Part shown: one piece after another, positions 7,810 through 16,385 of the stretch
Layout: every line of letters begins with the position of its first letter
How positions within the stretch are numbered: position 1 is the stretch's first letter
Assembly (NCBI GenBank): GCA_020200135.1
Contig: JAIVJI010000004.1
Span: forward strand, 1-34,673
Origin: Acidobacteriota bacterium
GTDB lineage: Bacteria; Acidobacteriota; Blastocatellia; Pyrinomonadales; Pyrinomonadaceae
DNA: 34,673 nt
Direction: 5' to 3'
Made by a program: the position numbers and the translations under genes
The notes under the pieces: model-generated
The model's database searches: none
What the model was told of the DNA's origin: nothing
Seen by the model: the letters and a program-made list of their open reading frames with translations, nothing else

Positions 7810-9750
7810 TTACAGATTCTCTATTTCCACCGGCACGACCTCTTCGGCGAGCGGGAAGCCGAAGACGCGCGAGTAGAAGTAGAGCTCGCCGTCGAGCGCG
7901 CGCTTGATGTTCTCGGCCTTGCGGAAGCCGTGCTGCTCGCCCTCGAAGGCGACGTAGGCCACGGGCAGCTTCTTCCTCCTCAAAGCCTCGACCATCAGCT
8001 CGGCCTGGTTCGGCGGGACGATCTTGTCTTCCAGCCCCTGGAAGAAGATGACCGGGCACGAGAGCCGGTCGGTGAAGTTTATCGACGAGCGTTCGCGGTA
8101 GAGGTCGGCGCGCTCCGGGTAGGGGCCGATGAGGCGCTCGACGTAACGCGACTCGAACTTGTGCGTGTCGCCGGCGAAGACCGTCAGGTCGCTGATGCCG
8201 TAGTGGCTCGCGCCCGCGCGGAAGGTGTCGCGGAAGGTGAGCGCGTTCAGCGTCGTGTAGCCGCCCGCGCTCCCGCCCGTGATGACGCATCGCGCGGCGT
8301 CCGCCTCGCCGCGTTCTATCAGATGCCTCGCGCCGTTGGCGCAGTCGTCCACGTCCACCACGCCCCACTCGCCGTTCAGACGCCGCCGGTACTCGCGCCC
8401 GAACCCGGTGCTCCCGCCGTAGTTCACGTCGAGGACGGCGATGCCCCGGCTCGTCCAGTACTGCGTGTCGAGCCGCAGCACCGAGGACGAGGCGGCGGTC
8501 GGCCCGCCGTGGCACTTGACGAGGAGCGGCGGCAGTTCGCCCTCGGGCGCCGCGAAGTCGGGGTTGCGCGGCGGGTAGTAGAAGGCGTGCGCGGTGAGCC
8601 CGCCCGTCGTCGGGAACTCGACCGCGCGGGGCGTCGAGACGTACGCGGGGTTGACGAGCGTATCGCTCGCGCGCTTGAACACGCGCGGCTCGCCGGTCTT
8701 GAGGTCCAGCTCGACTATGGCCGAGCGCTCGGTCGGCGAGCCGGCGCGGAAGAGCGCGCGCCCTCCGCCGGCGCGGACGTATGTGATGTCTGTGTAGGGC
8801 AGCTCGAACGTCTGAACCCGCTTCGAGCGCGTGTCGAGCGCGCCCAGACGCCAGTCGCCGCCGCGCGTGTAGGCGCAGACGATGCGGTCTTCCGAGGCGA
8901 AGGCGTAGGTGGACATCGCGAAGAGCCACTGCGGCAGCGCGAACTCGGCGTCGGTCTCGTGGACGGCCTCGGACGAGCCGTCCCCGTTCAGCCGCCGGAT
9001 GTTCCACCAGTTGTGACGGTCGGAGACGAAGTGGAGCACGCCCGAGGGCGACCACTCGGGCTGGAAGATAGACTCGTCTTCGCCGCCGGCCACGCGGCGC
9101 GACGCGACGACGGCGCCGCCCGCGTCTAACTCGCCGACCCAAAGCTCGCAGCCGTCCCACGGCATGTTCGGGTGGCTCCAGGTGAGCCAGGCGAGGCGCG
9201 AGCCGTCGGGGCTCAGGCGCGGCGACGAGTAGAAGTCGTTCCCCGAGGCGAGTACGCGCCCGCCGCCTTCGTTCGCGCCGTCGGCGTCGAGGGCGACGAG
9301 CGTGTTGGAAGCCTCGCGCCCCTCGACGGCGTGGTCTTCGCGCACGGCGAAGAGGAGGCCGCGCCGCGCGTCGAGATGGAGGTCGCTGTAGCGGTAGTTT
9401 TTCTCGGGCGTGACGGGTCGCGGCGGCGCGCCCGCGCTCTGGCGGTAGACGCGCTGGTCTGAGAAGTTCGCGAAGTAGACCACGCCGTCGCGGACGGCGA
9501 AGTCGCCGCCGCCGTACTCGTGGACGCGCGTGCGCGCGTTGAAACCCTGCGGCGTCACGTCGGAGAGTGTGCCGTCCGGAGTGCGGCGCACGACGCAGTT
9601 GCGCCCGCCCTCGGACGGGCGCAGCTCGACCCAGTAGACGTCCTCGCCGTCGAGCGCTATCTGGCCGAGGCCCACCGTGGCCGACACGATGAGGTCGGAC
9701 GTGATGGGCGACTTCCAGGAGCCGTACGGCGCGACCACGGGCTGACTCAT
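7810..9750 (-). CDS. S9-family prolyl oligopeptidase / acylaminoacyl-peptidase-like
   Basis: 646 residues from ATG at 9750 with GGAGGAAT 6 nt upstream. The first 370 or so residues carry repeats of a beta-propeller (for example LSPDGSRLAWLTWSHPNMPW and FQPEWSPSGVLHFVSDR). The C-terminal part is an alpha/beta hydrolase with the nucleophile S494 in GGSAGGY, D575 in LEDKIVP and H607 in EQHGF, the S9 order Ser-Asp-His. Such enzymes cut short peptides, often after proline or at an acylated N-terminus; the propeller gates substrate size. There is no signal peptide, so it should be cytoplasmic. It ends an apparent minus-strand pair with the ATP-grasp gene, whose stop is 16 nt upstream of its start, so the two are probably co-transcribed. 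Confidence 0.9.
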   Translation of the reverse strand: MSQPVVAPYGSWKSPITSDLIVSATVGLGQIALDGEDVYWVELRPSEGGRNCVVRRTPDGTLSDVTPQGFNARTRVHEYGGGDFAVRDGVVYFANFSDQRVYRQSAGAPPRPVTPEKNYRYSDLHLDARRGLLFAVREDHAVEGREASNTLVALDADGANEGGGRVLASGNDFYSSPRLSPDGSRLAWLTWSHPNMPWDGCELWVGELDAGGAVVASRRVAGGEDESIFQPEWSPSGVLHFVSDRHNWWNIRRLNGDGSSEAVHETDAEFALPQWLFAMSTYAFASEDRIVCAYTRGGDWRLGALDTRSKRVQTFELPYTDITYVRAGGGRALFRAGSPTERSAIVELDLKTGEPRVFKRASDTLVNPAYVSTPRAVEFPTTGGLTAHAFYYPPRNPDFAAPEGELPPLLVKCHGGPTAASSSVLRLDTQYWTSRGIAVLDVNYGGSTGFGREYRRRLNGEWGVVDVDDCANGARHLIERGEADAARCVITGGSAGGYTTLNALTFRDTFRAGASHYGISDLTVFAGDTHKFESRYVERLIGPYPERADLYRERSSINFTDRLSCPVIFFQGLEDKIVPPNQAELMVEALRRKKLPVAYVAFEGEQHGFRKAENIKRALDGELYFYSRVFGFPLAEEVVPVEIENL

Positions 9751-9766
9751 TAAGATTCCTCCAGGC

Positions 9767-11005
9767 TCACAGATTTATCCCGCGCCGCTCGGGCGGCGGG
9801 ACGTAGGCGCTGAAGTCGCGCGCGAAGCGTTCGGCGTATGAGTCGAGCAGCTCGCGGACGCGCGCGAGGTTCGGCGAGCGCACGACGAGGCCGACGTGGT
9901 GCGACTGGTCAACGCGGAAGACTATTTCGGGGTCGTCATAAGCGGAGGTGTCTGGGCGCTCCTGCCTCGCCAGCGAGAGCGCGATTCCCGCGTACTCGCG
10001 GCGCGGCGCGAGCGGCCCGACGCGCCCGCCGCGCGCGTGCGCCACCTCGACGCGCGCCCACTCGCGCCAGAGGTTGTGACCGCTCGCGGCCTCCAACGTC
10101 TCGGCGATGTGCGCGCCGCCGACGCGCGCGGCGACTTCGAGGAAGTAGAGCCGGCCGTCCTCCTCGCCGCGTATGAACTCGGCGTGCGCCGCCCCGCGCC
10201 GGAGCCCGAGCGCTCGCAGCAGCTCCGCGTTGAAGCGCAGCAGCTCGACGTGCTCCGCCGAGTCGTACTCGACCGTGTGCGTGGTGAAGACGCCGCCCTC
10301 GCTCACGACGCGCAGCGGCGGCCGGCCGTAGCGGCTCGCGCCCGAGAAGATACATTCGCCGTCCTCGACGACCGAGTCCACGTGGAAGACCTCGCCGGGG
10401 ACGAACTTTTCGAGCAGGTAGTAGGACGACTTGTCCTGCAAAGCCTCGCGCGCGTCGAGCGCCTCGATGGCGCGCCAGACCTGCTCGGACTCTTCGAGAC
10501 GGCGGACGCCCGACGACGACACGTCCGAGCGCGGCTTGATGACCCAGGGCGGCGGCACGCGCTCCATGAATTCGCCGACCTCCTGGTAGTTGAAGAGCGG
10601 GACGAAGTCCGGGACGGCGAGCCCCGCCGCGCCCGCGCGCGCGCGCATCAGGAGCTTGTCGCGGAAGACGCGCGAGCGGGCGCTGTCCATCCCGGGTAGC
10701 TGCAGGTGCTCGCGCGCGAGCGCGGCGGTGACGACGTCGAACTCTTCGAGCGCGACGAGCGCGTCAACCTTGCGCTCGCGGCGGAGGCGCGCGGCGGCGT
10801 GGACGACCAGCTCGGCGCCCGCGTGGTCGGGCAGGAGGTGCAGGCCCGCGAGCGACTCGCGCGGCCACGGCTCGGCCGCCGTGCGCGAGCGCGTCAGCAG
10901 CTCGACGCGCGCCCCCTGCCGCGCGCACTCGCGCAGGAAGTCCGCGCCCTTGAAATAGCTGGCGACGCAGACGACGTTCACCGCGGCCCGTGAAGCTTCG
11001 GCCAA
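9767..11005 (-). CDS. ATP-grasp domain enzyme (carboxylate-amine ligase-like)
   Basis: 412 residues from a TTG at 11005, supported by AAGGAG 6 nt upstream. The N-terminal third is a Rossmann-like pre-ATP-grasp domain (VNVVCVASYFKGADFLRECA). The ATP-grasp core shows the lysine of PPWVIKPRSDVSSSGV, a second lysine in YLLEKFVPGEVFHVD, and the metal-binding region LYFLEVAARVGGAHI. These enzymes join a carboxylate to an amine or thiol through an acyl-phosphate. The specific substrate is not readable; the set resembles the biotin carboxylase-like/L-amino acid ligase group. It lies 16 nt upstream of an oligopeptidase gene, which might suggest a dipeptide or peptide-like compound, but that is speculation. 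A hairpin repeat separates it from the upstream TonB-type gene. Confidence 0.8.
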   Translation of the reverse strand: MAEASRAAVNVVCVASYFKGADFLRECARQGARVELLTRSRTAAEPWPRESLAGLHLLPDHAGAELVVHAAARLRRERKVDALVALEEFDVVTAALAREHLQLPGMDSARSRVFRDKLLMRARAGAAGLAVPDFVPLFNYQEVGEFMERVPPPWVIKPRSDVSSSGVRRLEESEQVWRAIEALDAREALQDKSSYYLLEKFVPGEVFHVDSVVEDGECIFSGASRYGRPPLRVVSEGGVFTTHTVEYDSAEHVELLRFNAELLRALGLRRGAAHAEFIRGEEDGRLYFLEVAARVGGAHIAETLEAASGHNLWREWARVEVAHARGGRVGPLAPRREYAGIALSLARQERPDTSAYDDPEIVFRVDQSHHVGLVVRSPNLARVRELLDSYAERFARDFSAYVPPPERRGINL

Positions 11006-11060
11006 CCCGGACTCCTTCTCGCTAAAGGTTTCGGCTTTCGCCGGAAGTATAGCAGTAGAC

Positions 11061-11160
11061 AGTAGACGGTAGTCAGCAGACAGCAGAAAACAGAGGCGGC
11101 GCGCCCGAGACTTACCGGGCGCGCCGCTTTGAACCTACTGTCTGCTGACTACCGTCTACT
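11061..11160. repeat. Nested intergenic inverted repeat (terminator-like), copy 1
   Basis: The outer arms are a perfect 23-bp inverted repeat (11061-11083 with 11138-11160) built from AGTAGACGGTAGTCAGC-type words. Inside is a second perfect 12-bp GC stem (GCGGCGCGCCCG at 11096-11107 with 11116-11127, 8-nt loop). Read on the minus strand the inner stem is followed closely by GTTTTCTG, so it can terminate the TonB-type gene that ends 4 nt away. A second element with the same design lies at 18929-19040. Confidence 0.85.
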
Positions 11161-11163
11161 TTC

Positions 11164-12522
11164 TTAGTAGATGTTGAAGTTGTACTCCAGCACGACGTAC
11201 TGCGAGACGTTGCGCCCGTCCTTCTCGGCCGGGGTGAAGCGAATCTGCCTCGCGGCGGAGATGGCCTTCTCGGTGAGCCCGTCGGGCAAGCCCTTGACCG
11301 TCGTGATGTTCGTCACCGAGCCGGAGGCCGAGAGGATCGCGCGCAGGCGGACGACGCCGGTCACGTTGTTCTTGCGCGCCTCCTCGGTGAAGCCGGGCTC
11401 GGGCTTGAAGGTGATGAGCGCCTTGCGCGTCACCTCGTTCTGCCTGAAGGGGCGGTTGTAATCGACCCCGCCGCCCCCCCCGCCCGGGCCGCCCCCCCCA
11501 TAGTTAGTGTCGCCCCCGCCCACGTTCTCGCCCCGACCGGGCCCGTAGCCCCGGCCGTCCCCGGGCCCCTGACCCGTGCCACTGCCGGTGCCCTGCCCGC
11601 CGCCCGTCCCCGACCCGTCCGACGGCGTCGTCGAAGTGGACTTCGGGTCCCCGTACGGCAGCTTGTCCGGGATGTTTGGCAGCTTCAGCGGGTCGCCCAC
11701 GATGGTCTGCGGCATCGGCAACGACGGGTTCTTCATCGGCGGCGGCTTCGCCGACGGCGGCAGTATCTGGTCCTGCATCATCCCCGGCGCCGGCTTGCCC
11801 TTCGAGACCGGCAGCGCCTCCTCGCGCCCGCCGCCCCCGCCCCCGCCGGACTTCTCCGGCTTGGGCTTCGACCCACCGCCCGTGCCCTTGTTCGTGCCCG
11901 CGGTACCCTCGTCGGGCGTCGGCTGCTCCTTCGGAATCTCGCTCTCGACGTAGCCGACGAGTTCGAGGTTCTCGTAAGGGTTCACGCCGGCCAACTGCTT
12001 CGAGCGGATGCTGTCAAGGAAGATGACCAGCCCGATGACGCTGGGGATGATGACGAGGGCCGCCAAGATGGCCACCGCGACGTTGCGCTGCGAGAAGAAC
12101 TTCCAGCCGGCGCTCCCGTAGGCCGTGGCCGACCGGCGCGTGAACCCGACGGGGTCGCGCTTGAACTCGGGCCAGGTCAGCTCGGCGTCGTGCCCGACCG
12201 CCTTCAGCTCTTTCACGAGGCGGCGCGTCAGACCCTCGTCTTCGAGGAAGGTCAGGTGCAGCTCTTCGCGCTCGGCCCCGGAGTTCGAAGGGGGGAAGGC
12301 CGAGCCGGCGGCCGTGGTCGCGTCCCAGTCGTCGGCGGTGTTGCCCGCCGGGCCGTCAGAGCCGTTCGAGGAGGCCGAGCCCGACGCGGTGACGACCGAC
12401 TCGTCCGCCGCCGCGCTCGTCTGGGCGGGTTCGGCGACCGGCACGTCAAGAGGCGTCCCATCGACGGGGCAGAAGCCGAACTTGTCGGCAAACTCCTCAT
12501 GGCACTGTGGACACTGTTTCAT
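11164..12522 (-). CDS. Zinc-ribbon, single-span membrane protein with TonB C-terminal domain
   Basis: 452 residues from ATG at 12522, with GGAGG about 11 nt upstream. Order of parts: an N-terminal zinc-ribbon-like knuckle with C4, C7 and C18 (the fourth position of the usual CxxC pair is Asp, in FCPVDG); an acidic, Ser/Thr-rich linker; one membrane helix around 148-169; a long Pro/Gly-rich periplasmic spacer (about 190-360, including a run of glycines); and a TonB C-terminal domain (FKPEPGFTEEARKNNVTG to the end, LEYNFNIY). The topology is cytoplasmic ribbon, periplasmic TonB end. TonB domains pass energy from the inner membrane to outer-membrane receptors, but ExbB/ExbD are not in the window, and this N-terminus is unlike classical TonB, so a signalling or scaffold role is possible. 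Confidence 0.8.
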   Translation of the reverse strand: MKQCPQCHEEFADKFGFCPVDGTPLDVPVAEPAQTSAAADESVVTASGSASSNGSDGPAGNTADDWDATTAAGSAFPPSNSGAEREELHLTFLEDEGLTRRLVKELKAVGHDAELTWPEFKRDPVGFTRRSATAYGSAGWKFFSQRNVAVAILAALVIIPSVIGLVIFLDSIRSKQLAGVNPYENLELVGYVESEIPKEQPTPDEGTAGTNKGTGGGSKPKPEKSGGGGGGGREEALPVSKGKPAPGMMQDQILPPSAKPPPMKNPSLPMPQTIVGDPLKLPNIPDKLPYGDPKSTSTTPSDGSGTGGGQGTGSGTGQGPGDGRGYGPGRGENVGGGDTNYGGGGPGGGGGGVDYNRPFRQNEVTRKALITFKPEPGFTEEARKNNVTGVVRLRAILSASGSVTNITTVKGLPDGLTEKAISAARQIRFTPAEKDGRNVSQYVVLEYNFNIY

Positions 12523-12879
12523 TTTCTATCGAACCTCCCGTCGAACACGCGGGGAAAGGCGGCCTGCTCCATATCAAGGTACAAACTTTTTCCGAACCGT
12601 TCAAGCCCTGAGGCGAATCCTTTTGCGGGTTTGACGACGGGGGCGCCCTGCGCGCGGCGCTCTCTGAACTGCTTTTGATGCCCCCCCGAGCGGAAACGAT
12701 GCAACCGGGCGCCCCGGCGCCCCAAAAAAGCGGCCGCCGCCCCGCCTGCCTCGAGGCATTTGACGCCCCCGCCGCCGGCATCTAAGATTTCGGGGAACTG
12801 CTCCCCGTCCGTACACCTTCCGGGCGACACGGGCGCCCGGCCGGCCTCGGCCGGCGACTCCGAATTTTCGATAAGCAAG
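12523..12879. other. Divergent intergenic region, TonB-type gene / M16 homologue
   Basis: 357 nt between divergent genes. An open frame continues upstream of the M16 start, but it shows no conserved-looking protein and I treat it as non-coding. I see no convincing promoter pair, no riboswitch and no repeat beyond a short GCCGGC-type palindrome near 12840-12856. Confidence 0.4.
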
Positions 12880-14322
12880 ATGAAAAGCTTAAACATTCCG
12901 AAAGGCGTCCGGCGCTTCATAGCGCCGGGGGTTCTGACCGCTCTGATTCTCGTCTGCGCCGCATGGTTCGCCGCCGCGCCCGCGCGGGCGCAGTCCGAGC
13001 CGCGCCGCGAACAGCTCCTCAACGGCCTCCGCATCCTGCTCGTCAGCCGCCCGGCCGACCAGAACGTGCTCATTCGGCTCCGGGTTCACAGCGGCGCCGC
13101 CTTCGACCTCGCCGGCAAGGAGGGGCTGACGGCCGCGCTCGCCGACCTGATGTTCGACCAGCAGACGCGCGACTACGTCACCGAGGAGCTGGGCGGCCGG
13201 CTCGAAGTCGCGGTCGGCTATGACGCGCTCGACGTGACGCTCGCCGGGCGCGCGTCGGACTTCGAGCGGCTCCTGGAGCTGGCGCGCAACGCCGTCATGA
13301 ACACGCAGCTCACGCCCGAGGCCGTCGAGCGCGTGCGCGCCGCCCGCCTCAAGGCGTTCAAGGACGCGGCGCCGACGGGCGCGGAGTCCGCCGACCGTGC
13401 GGCGGCCGCGCGCCTCTACGGGAGCTACCCGTACGGCCGCACTCTGTCGGGGACGCCCGAGTCGCTGGCGCGCATCGAGCGCCCGGACCTCCTCGTCATG
13501 CGCGACCGCTTCCTCAACCCCGACAACACGACCGTCGTCATCGTCGGCGGCTTCGACACGCGCCGCGTGATGCGCACGATGCGCGAGTCGTTCGGCGTCT
13601 GGCGCAAGAGCGACCGCGCCGTCCCCGCGACCTTCCGCCTGCCCGACCCGCCCGACCAGCGCACGCTCGTCGTCGAGCGCGCCGGCGCCGCGGGCACCGA
13701 GCTGCGCCTCGCCGTCCGCGGCCTAGCGCGCACAGACCACGACTCGCCCTCGGCTCACGTCGTCGCCGCGCTCGTCCTCGGGCGCTGGCTCGCATCCATG
13801 CCCGAGCTGAAAGACCGCGCGGCCTTCGCGCGCCACGAAGCCTTCCGGGAGGCCGGCATCTTCCGCATGGGCGCGACGCTCACGACCCCGGCCGAGGCGG
13901 CCAAGGCCCTCGAAGCCGCGCGCGCCGTCCTGCGCGAACTCTCGTCGGCCGCGCCCACGGCGGCCGAGCTCGACGCCGCGAAGCACACCGCGACGGCCGC
14001 GCTCGTCGCCGGGGCGCAGGGCGACGAGGCGCTGGCGACCGCCTGGCTCGACGAGCACACCTACAGGACTTCGGGCGCGACCGCGCGCGAGCTTGCGCGC
14101 GCGGCCGGGACGCTGACGCCGCCCGAGGCGCAGCGCGTGGCCGCGCGCCTCTTCCTGCACACGCCCGCCGCGACCGTCGCGCTCGGCGACGCCGCCCAGC
14201 TCCGCGCGGAGCTGGCGCGCGTCGGCGCGGTCGAGGTCTTCGGCGAGGCGGCCGCCAAGCCGCAGCCTGGTCCGGCGCCGGCCAAGCCGCAGCAGCCCGC
14301 GCTCCAGCTCAAACGCCCTTGA
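12880..14322 (+). CDS. Secreted M16 peptidase homologue lacking the zinc-binding motif
   Basis: 480 residues from ATG at 12880, chosen because it gives a signal peptide (MKSLNIPKGVRRF, hydrophobic core, cut near ARAQ). The fold is the M16 (pitrilysin/processing peptidase) type: LLNGLRILLVSRP at the start, the LRVHSGAAFDLAGKEGLTAALADLMF segment, and the later YPYGRTLSGTPESL and FLNPDNTTVVIVGGFD blocks. Active M16 enzymes have HxxEH where this protein has EGLTAALA, so zinc cannot be bound in the normal way. It resembles the non-catalytic partner subunits of two-gene M16 pairs, but no active partner is adjacent. The end is a Pro/Ala/Gln-rich tail. It is followed directly by a methyltransferase gene. 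Periplasmic location is inferred from the signal peptide. Confidence 0.8.
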   Translation: MKSLNIPKGVRRFIAPGVLTALILVCAAWFAAAPARAQSEPRREQLLNGLRILLVSRPADQNVLIRLRVHSGAAFDLAGKEGLTAALADLMFDQQTRDYVTEELGGRLEVAVGYDALDVTLAGRASDFERLLELARNAVMNTQLTPEAVERVRAARLKAFKDAAPTGAESADRAAAARLYGSYPYGRTLSGTPESLARIERPDLLVMRDRFLNPDNTTVVIVGGFDTRRVMRTMRESFGVWRKSDRAVPATFRLPDPPDQRTLVVERAGAAGTELRLAVRGLARTDHDSPSAHVVAALVLGRWLASMPELKDRAAFARHEAFREAGIFRMGATLTTPAEAAKALEAARAVLRELSSAAPTAAELDAAKHTATAALVAGAQGDEALATAWLDEHTYRTSGATARELARAAGTLTPPEAQRVAARLFLHTPAATVALGDAAQLRAELARVGAVEVFGEAAAKPQPGPAPAKPQQPALQLKRP

Positions 14323-14423
14323 GGGTCGCGCGAGAAACGTCGGGACGCACGAAAAACCGCGCACCAACTCGCAAAGAAAACGCAAGTGAACTGCAACCAA
14401 GCTGGCCCCATACTCCTGTAGCC

Positions 14424-15170
14424 TTGTCGCGTAATCCCCCCACAGCCGAAGTTTCGAGAGACGAGCACGCGCGGCGCGTCCGCACGATGTTCGCCGGCAT
14501 CGCCGGTCGCTATGACCTCTTGAACCATCTGCTGTCGGGGAACGTTGACAAGCGCTGGCGGCGTCAGGTCGCGCGCAGTCTTGAGCCCTCGCTCGTGGAG
14601 GGCGCACGCGTCCTCGACGTGGCGTGCGGGACGGGCGACCTTTCGCTCGTGCTCGCGGGCGCGGGCCGGGCGCGCGTCGTCGGGCTGGACTTCTGCCGCC
14701 CGATGCTTGAGATTGCGCGGCGCAAGGCCCGGACGGATTCGCCGGATTCGCGCGCCGTACCCTTCGTCGAGGGGGACGCGCTGCGCCTGCCGTTCGCCGA
14801 CGAGACGTTCGACGCGGTGACCATCGCCTTCGGGCTGCGTAACCTGGCGGGCGTCTCCGAGGGCCTGCGCGAGCTGAGGCGGATTCTGCGGCCGGGCGGC
14901 CGCGTCGCGATCCTTGAATTTTCCAGCCCCGTCGTGCCGGGCTTTCGCGCGCTGTTCCGCTTCTACTTTACGCGCGTGCTGCCGCGCATCGGCGGGCTCG
15001 TCAGCGGCTCGCGCGGCGCTTACGAATATCTGCCCGACTCGGTGACGCGCTTCCCGGACCAGAAGCGTCTGGTCGAGCTGATGCGCGAGGCGGGTTTTGA
15101 AGGGGTCGGCTATCGTAATCTGACCGGCGGCATCGCCGCGCTCCACACGGGCGCGCGCGCCGGGAGTTGA
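14424..15170 (+). CDS. menG: Demethylmenaquinone / ubiquinone methyltransferase (UbiE/MenG family)
   Basis: 248 residues if translation starts at TTG 14424. An earlier TTG (14319) overlaps the M16 stop, but the codons between the two lack the strong third-position GC of real genes here, so I prefer the later one; neither has a clear ribosome-binding site. The family start KRxxxMFxxIAxRYDLLNHLLS is present as RVRTMFAGIAGRYDLLNH. The SAM-binding motif VLDVACGTGD is at residues 63-72, followed by VVGLDFCRPMLEIA and GDALRLPFADETFDAVTIAF. The enzyme methylates the quinone ring using SAM in the last steps of menaquinone (or ubiquinone) synthesis. No other quinone genes are in the window, so menaquinone is assumed only from the likely lineage. 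Confidence 0.88.
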   Translation: MSRNPPTAEVSRDEHARRVRTMFAGIAGRYDLLNHLLSGNVDKRWRRQVARSLEPSLVEGARVLDVACGTGDLSLVLAGAGRARVVGLDFCRPMLEIARRKARTDSPDSRAVPFVEGDALRLPFADETFDAVTIAFGLRNLAGVSEGLRELRRILRPGGRVAILEFSSPVVPGFRALFRFYFTRVLPRIGGLVSGSRGAYEYLPDSVTRFPDQKRLVELMREAGFEGVGYRNLTGGIAALHTGARAGS

Positions 15171-15290
15171 AAAATCTCGGGCTTGGTCGCACTTGTCGCG
15201 ACCACTGAACTAGCCCGGCGAATCCAGCCTCTTTGGTGGTTGTCGGGGCCGCCGTGGGGGATGTGGGTTCGTCGGGCTAGGTTTATTTGT

Positions 15291-15315
15291 GGGGAAGGCT
15301 TTGAAAGCCTTCCCC
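15291..15315. terminator. Hairpin between the methyltransferase and ABC permease genes
   Basis: GGGGAAGGCT (15291-15300) pairs perfectly with AGCCTTCCCC (15306-15315) across a 5-nt loop TTGAA. A pyrimidine-rich but C-dominated tract follows, so termination may be weak. It lies 120 nt after the methyltransferase stop and 80 nt before the permease start. Confidence 0.5.
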
Positions 15316-15394
15316 CGCCCCTCCCCTTTCCCCCTTCCCGCCGCGCGGTGTTATCATCTCCGCGCAATCCGAATTCCCTTCTAAAAAGTTTTCG

Positions 15395-16378
15395 ATGAAG
15401 CACAAGCTGCTCGACATCGCGCGCCGTCTGCTCATCCTGCTGCTCGTCGTGTGGACGGTCGTCAGCCTGGTCACGATTCTCATCGAGTTTGTGCCGGGCG
15501 ACCCGGCGACGGCCATCCTCGGCGACCAGGCGACGCCCGAGGCGCTCGACCAGTTCCGGCGCCGGCACGGGCTCGACCGCCCCGCCTTCTTCGCCTCCTA
15601 CAACGCGGACGAGGGGGGCTTGCGCTGGAACGGGATGGAGAACCGTTACGTCGACTACTGGCGCGCGCTGCTGCGCGGCGACATGGGGAACTCTTTCCGC
15701 ACCGACCGGCCCGTGCGCGAGCTGATCCTGTCGCGCTACGGGGCGACGATTCAGCTCGCCGTCGCCGCGCTGCTCGTCGCCATCTCCATCGCGGTGCCGC
15801 TCGGGGTCGTCGCGGGGACGAACCGCGGGAACTTACTCGACAACGCGCTCTCGGTCATCGCGCTCGTCGGCATCTCGCTGCCGAGCTTCGTCGTCGGGCC
15901 GCTGCTCATCTACCTCTTCGCGGTCTGGCTCGGCTGGCTCGCGCCGTCGGGGCGCTTCGGCTGGTCGAGCATCATCCTGCCGGCGGTCACGCTCGGCGCG
16001 GCGCTCTCGGCGCTCCTCACGCGCATGGTGCGCTCCTCCGTCATCGAGGAGATGGGCGAGGACTACGTCCGCACGGCGCGCGCCAAGGGCCTGGGCGAGA
16101 GCACGGTCGTCTACAAACACGTGCTGAAGAACGGGCTCATCCCCGTCGTCACCGTCCTCGGCCTCCAGCTCGGCGTGCTGCTCGCGGGCGCCATCATCAC
16201 CGAGAAGATTTTCAACTGGCCCGGCATCGGGCTCCTCCTCGTCGAGGAGGGCATCAACAAGCGCGACTACCGACTCGTCCAGGGCTGCGTCCTCGTCATC
16301 AGCGTCACCTACATTCTGGCGAACACGCTGACCGACCTGCTCTACCGGCGGCTCGACCCGCGCATCAGAGTCTCCTGA
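15395..16378 (+). CDS. Peptide/nickel-type ABC transporter permease (DppB/OppB family)
   Basis: 327 residues from ATG at 15395. An N-terminal membrane helix (RRLLILLLVVWTVVSLVTILIEFVPGDPA, quoted in part: VVSLVTILIEFVPGDPA) is followed by a periplasmic region and five further helices, the usual DppB layout. The cytoplasmic EAA-type loop that contacts the ATPase is DYVRTARAKGLGESTVVYKH with the downstream NGLIPVVTVLG. With DppC it forms the inner-membrane pore that imports di- or oligopeptides (or nickel in some relatives). No ATPase or substrate-binding protein gene is in the window, so they must be encoded elsewhere. The dppC gene follows after 7 nt. Confidence 0.9.
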   Translation: MKHKLLDIARRLLILLLVVWTVVSLVTILIEFVPGDPATAILGDQATPEALDQFRRRHGLDRPAFFASYNADEGGLRWNGMENRYVDYWRALLRGDMGNSFRTDRPVRELILSRYGATIQLAVAALLVAISIAVPLGVVAGTNRGNLLDNALSVIALVGISLPSFVVGPLLIYLFAVWLGWLAPSGRFGWSSIILPAVTLGAALSALLTRMVRSSVIEEMGEDYVRTARAKGLGESTVVYKHVLKNGLIPVVTVLGLQLGVLLAGAIITEKIFNWPGIGLLLVEEGINKRDYRLVQGCVLVISVTYILANTLTDLLYRRLDPRIRVS

Positions 16379-16385
16379 ACCGCCT

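Noticed and set aside
12523..12879. Upstream in-frame extension of the M16 homologue (start at 12760)
   Set aside because: The extension would bury the signal peptide inside the protein; the ATG at 12880 gives a normal secretion signal.
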